Source of the DNA: JAIVJN01 sp036732565
GTDB taxonomy: Bacteria; Acidobacteriota; Vicinamibacteria; Vicinamibacterales; UBA2999
DNA length: 5,496 nt
NCBI GenBank assembly: GCA_036732565.1
Contig: DAINCF010000486.1
Span: 1-5,496, forward strand
Direction of reading: 5' to 3'
This document shows, one piece after another, positions 4,833-5,496 of the stretch. A program made the position numbers and the translations under genes. Under the pieces are notes generated by a model. That model ran no database searches and was not told the origin of the DNA. It was given only the letters and a program-made list of their open reading frames with translations. Every line of letters begins with the position of its first letter. Position 1 is the stretch's first letter.

Positions 4833-5438
4833 ATGGACATCACAGCGGAGATGGTCAGACAGCTGCGCGAGAAAACCGGCGCGGGCATGATGGATTGCAA
4901 GGCCGCGCTCACCGAGGCCGGCGGCGACCTGGACAAGGCGATCGAGATCCTGCGCAAGAAGGGGCTTGCCTCGGCCGCCAAACGCGCGGGACGCGCCACC
5001 AAGGACGGCATCATCGGGCACTACATCCACATGGGCGGCAAGGTCGGCGTGCTCGTCGAGGTGAACTGCGAGACCGACTTCGTGGCGCGCACGGAGGACT
5101 TCCAGACACTCGCCAAGGAGCTCGCGATGCACGTCGCCGCCGCGGACCCGCGCTACGTCAAGCGCGAGGACGTCCCGGCCGCGGTGTTGGACAAGGAGCG
5201 CGAGATCTACCGCGAGCAGATGGCCAGTTCGGGCAAGCCCGCGAACGTGATCGACAAGATCATCGACGGCAAGCTCGAGGACTACTACAAGCAGTACTGT
5301 CTGCTCGATCAGCCCTCCGTCCGCGATCCCAAGGTCACGATCAAGCAGCTGGTCGCCACCGCGGCCGCGAAGACCGGCGAGAACGTCACGATCTCGCGCT
5401 TCGTGCGGTTCAAATTGGGAGAGCAGGTCGAGGCCTAG
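4833..5438 (+). CDS. tsf: Elongation factor Ts
   Basis: The 201-residue product begins MDITAEMVRQLREKTGAGMMDCK, the EF-Ts N-terminal UBA-like domain (about 1-50) that contacts EF-Tu. The core follows with GVLVEVNCETDFVAR (72-86), where TDFVAR (81-86) is the diagnostic motif that disturbs the Mg2+/GDP site of EF-Tu. The C-terminal half holds KIIDGKLEDYYKQYCLLDQP (142-161) and the TGENVTISRFVRF ending (181-193). EF-Ts releases GDP from EF-Tu so that it can be reloaded with GTP. At about 200 residues this is the short form with a single core repeat, as in Thermus and many other phyla, rather than the 283-residue E. coli type, so it is not truncated. The start is ATG with GAGGA upstream. In related genomes pyrH and frr often follow; the window ends before they could be seen. 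Confidence 0.97.
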   Translation: MDITAEMVRQLREKTGAGMMDCKAALTEAGGDLDKAIEILRKKGLASAAKRAGRATKDGIIGHYIHMGGKVGVLVEVNCETDFVARTEDFQTLAKELAMHVAAADPRYVKREDVPAAVLDKEREIYREQMASSGKPANVIDKIIDGKLEDYYKQYCLLDQPSVRDPKVTIKQLVATAAAKTGENVTISRFVRFKLGEQVEA

Positions 5439-5441
5439 CAG

Positions 5442-5471
5442 GTGCAGGGGCGGCAGGTGTAGGGGCGGCTC
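5442..5471 (+). repeat. 15-base direct duplication of GTGYAGGGGCGGCNN
   Basis: GTGCAGGGGCGGCAG (5442-5456) is immediately followed by GTGTAGGGGCGGCTC (5457-5471), with three mismatches. The second copy forms the left arm of the adjacent palindrome, and the first looks like a partial or decayed copy of the same arm. Confidence 0.7.
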
Positions 5472-5486
5472 GCGAGCCGCCCCTAC
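5459..5486. repeat. Perfect 28-base palindrome after tsf, interspersed-repeat type
   Basis: The arm GTAGGGGCGGCTCG (5459-5472) is followed directly by its exact reverse complement CGAGCCGCCCCTAC (5473-5486). It begins 20 bases after the tsf stop. No T-run follows, so it is not a standard intrinsic terminator, although a strong hairpin in the mRNA could still protect the 3' end or slow polymerase. GTAGGGGCGG...CCGCCCCTAC palindromes are, from general knowledge, a widespread intergenic repeat type in several GC-rich phyla; copy number here is unknown. Confidence 0.85.
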
Positions 5487-5496
5487 GTTGACCGCT

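Noticed and set aside
4895..5491. A 198-codon plus-strand open frame inside tsf
   Set aside because: Out-of-frame shadow of EF-Ts, dominated by Arg/Gly/His, which also reads through the terminal palindrome.

Overview
The window looks like a piece of a high-GC bacterial chromosome. It holds two ordinary core gene clusters that point away from each other. On the minus strand (about 1-2485) lies the type IV pilus assembly operon pilM-pilN-pilO-pilP, with pilP cut by the left edge. On the plus strand (2989-5438) lies the translation cluster rplM-rpsI-rpsB-tsf. The gene content, the short (201-residue) EF-Ts, the order rplM-rpsI-rpsB-tsf, a GRRDPF-type PilP and the repeat-rich spacers suggest Acidobacteriota, possibly a Vicinamibacteria-like lineage. 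That placement is an inference from gene order and style; no taxonomic marker was compared.

Layout: 1-215 is the N-terminal part of PilP (minus). 212-823 is pilO, 816-1427 pilN and 1424-2485 pilM, all minus. Each gene overlaps the next by 4-8 bases, so this is one transcript with probable translational coupling. 2486-2988 is a 503-base divergent spacer. It contains a pair of inverted arrays of a degenerate 13-base repeat (2722-2894), followed by a very good sigma-70 promoter (TTGACG, 17-base spacer, TATCAT; 2903-2931) that faces rplM. 2989-3420 is rplM (L13). 3422-3814 is rpsI (S9) and 3834-4652 is rpsB (S2); both probably start with TTG. A strong intrinsic terminator/attenuator at 4678-4708 follows rpsB, then heptameric repeats (4726-4814). 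4833-5438 is tsf (EF-Ts). A perfect 28-base palindrome of an interspersed-repeat type (5459-5486) closes the window.

How the genes work together: PilM is an actin-like cytoplasmic protein that binds the N-terminal tail of PilN. PilN and PilO are single-pass inner-membrane proteins that pair through coiled coils and ferredoxin-like domains. PilP links them to the outer-membrane secretin PilQ, which is expected just beyond the left edge. Together they form the alignment subcomplex of the type IV pilus machine. L13, S9 and S2 are ribosomal proteins, and EF-Ts recycles EF-Tu.

I did not find a convincing new protein system. The most unusual material is non-coding: the 13-base inverted arrays between the two operons, the heptad repeats between rpsB and tsf, and the palindromic element after tsf.
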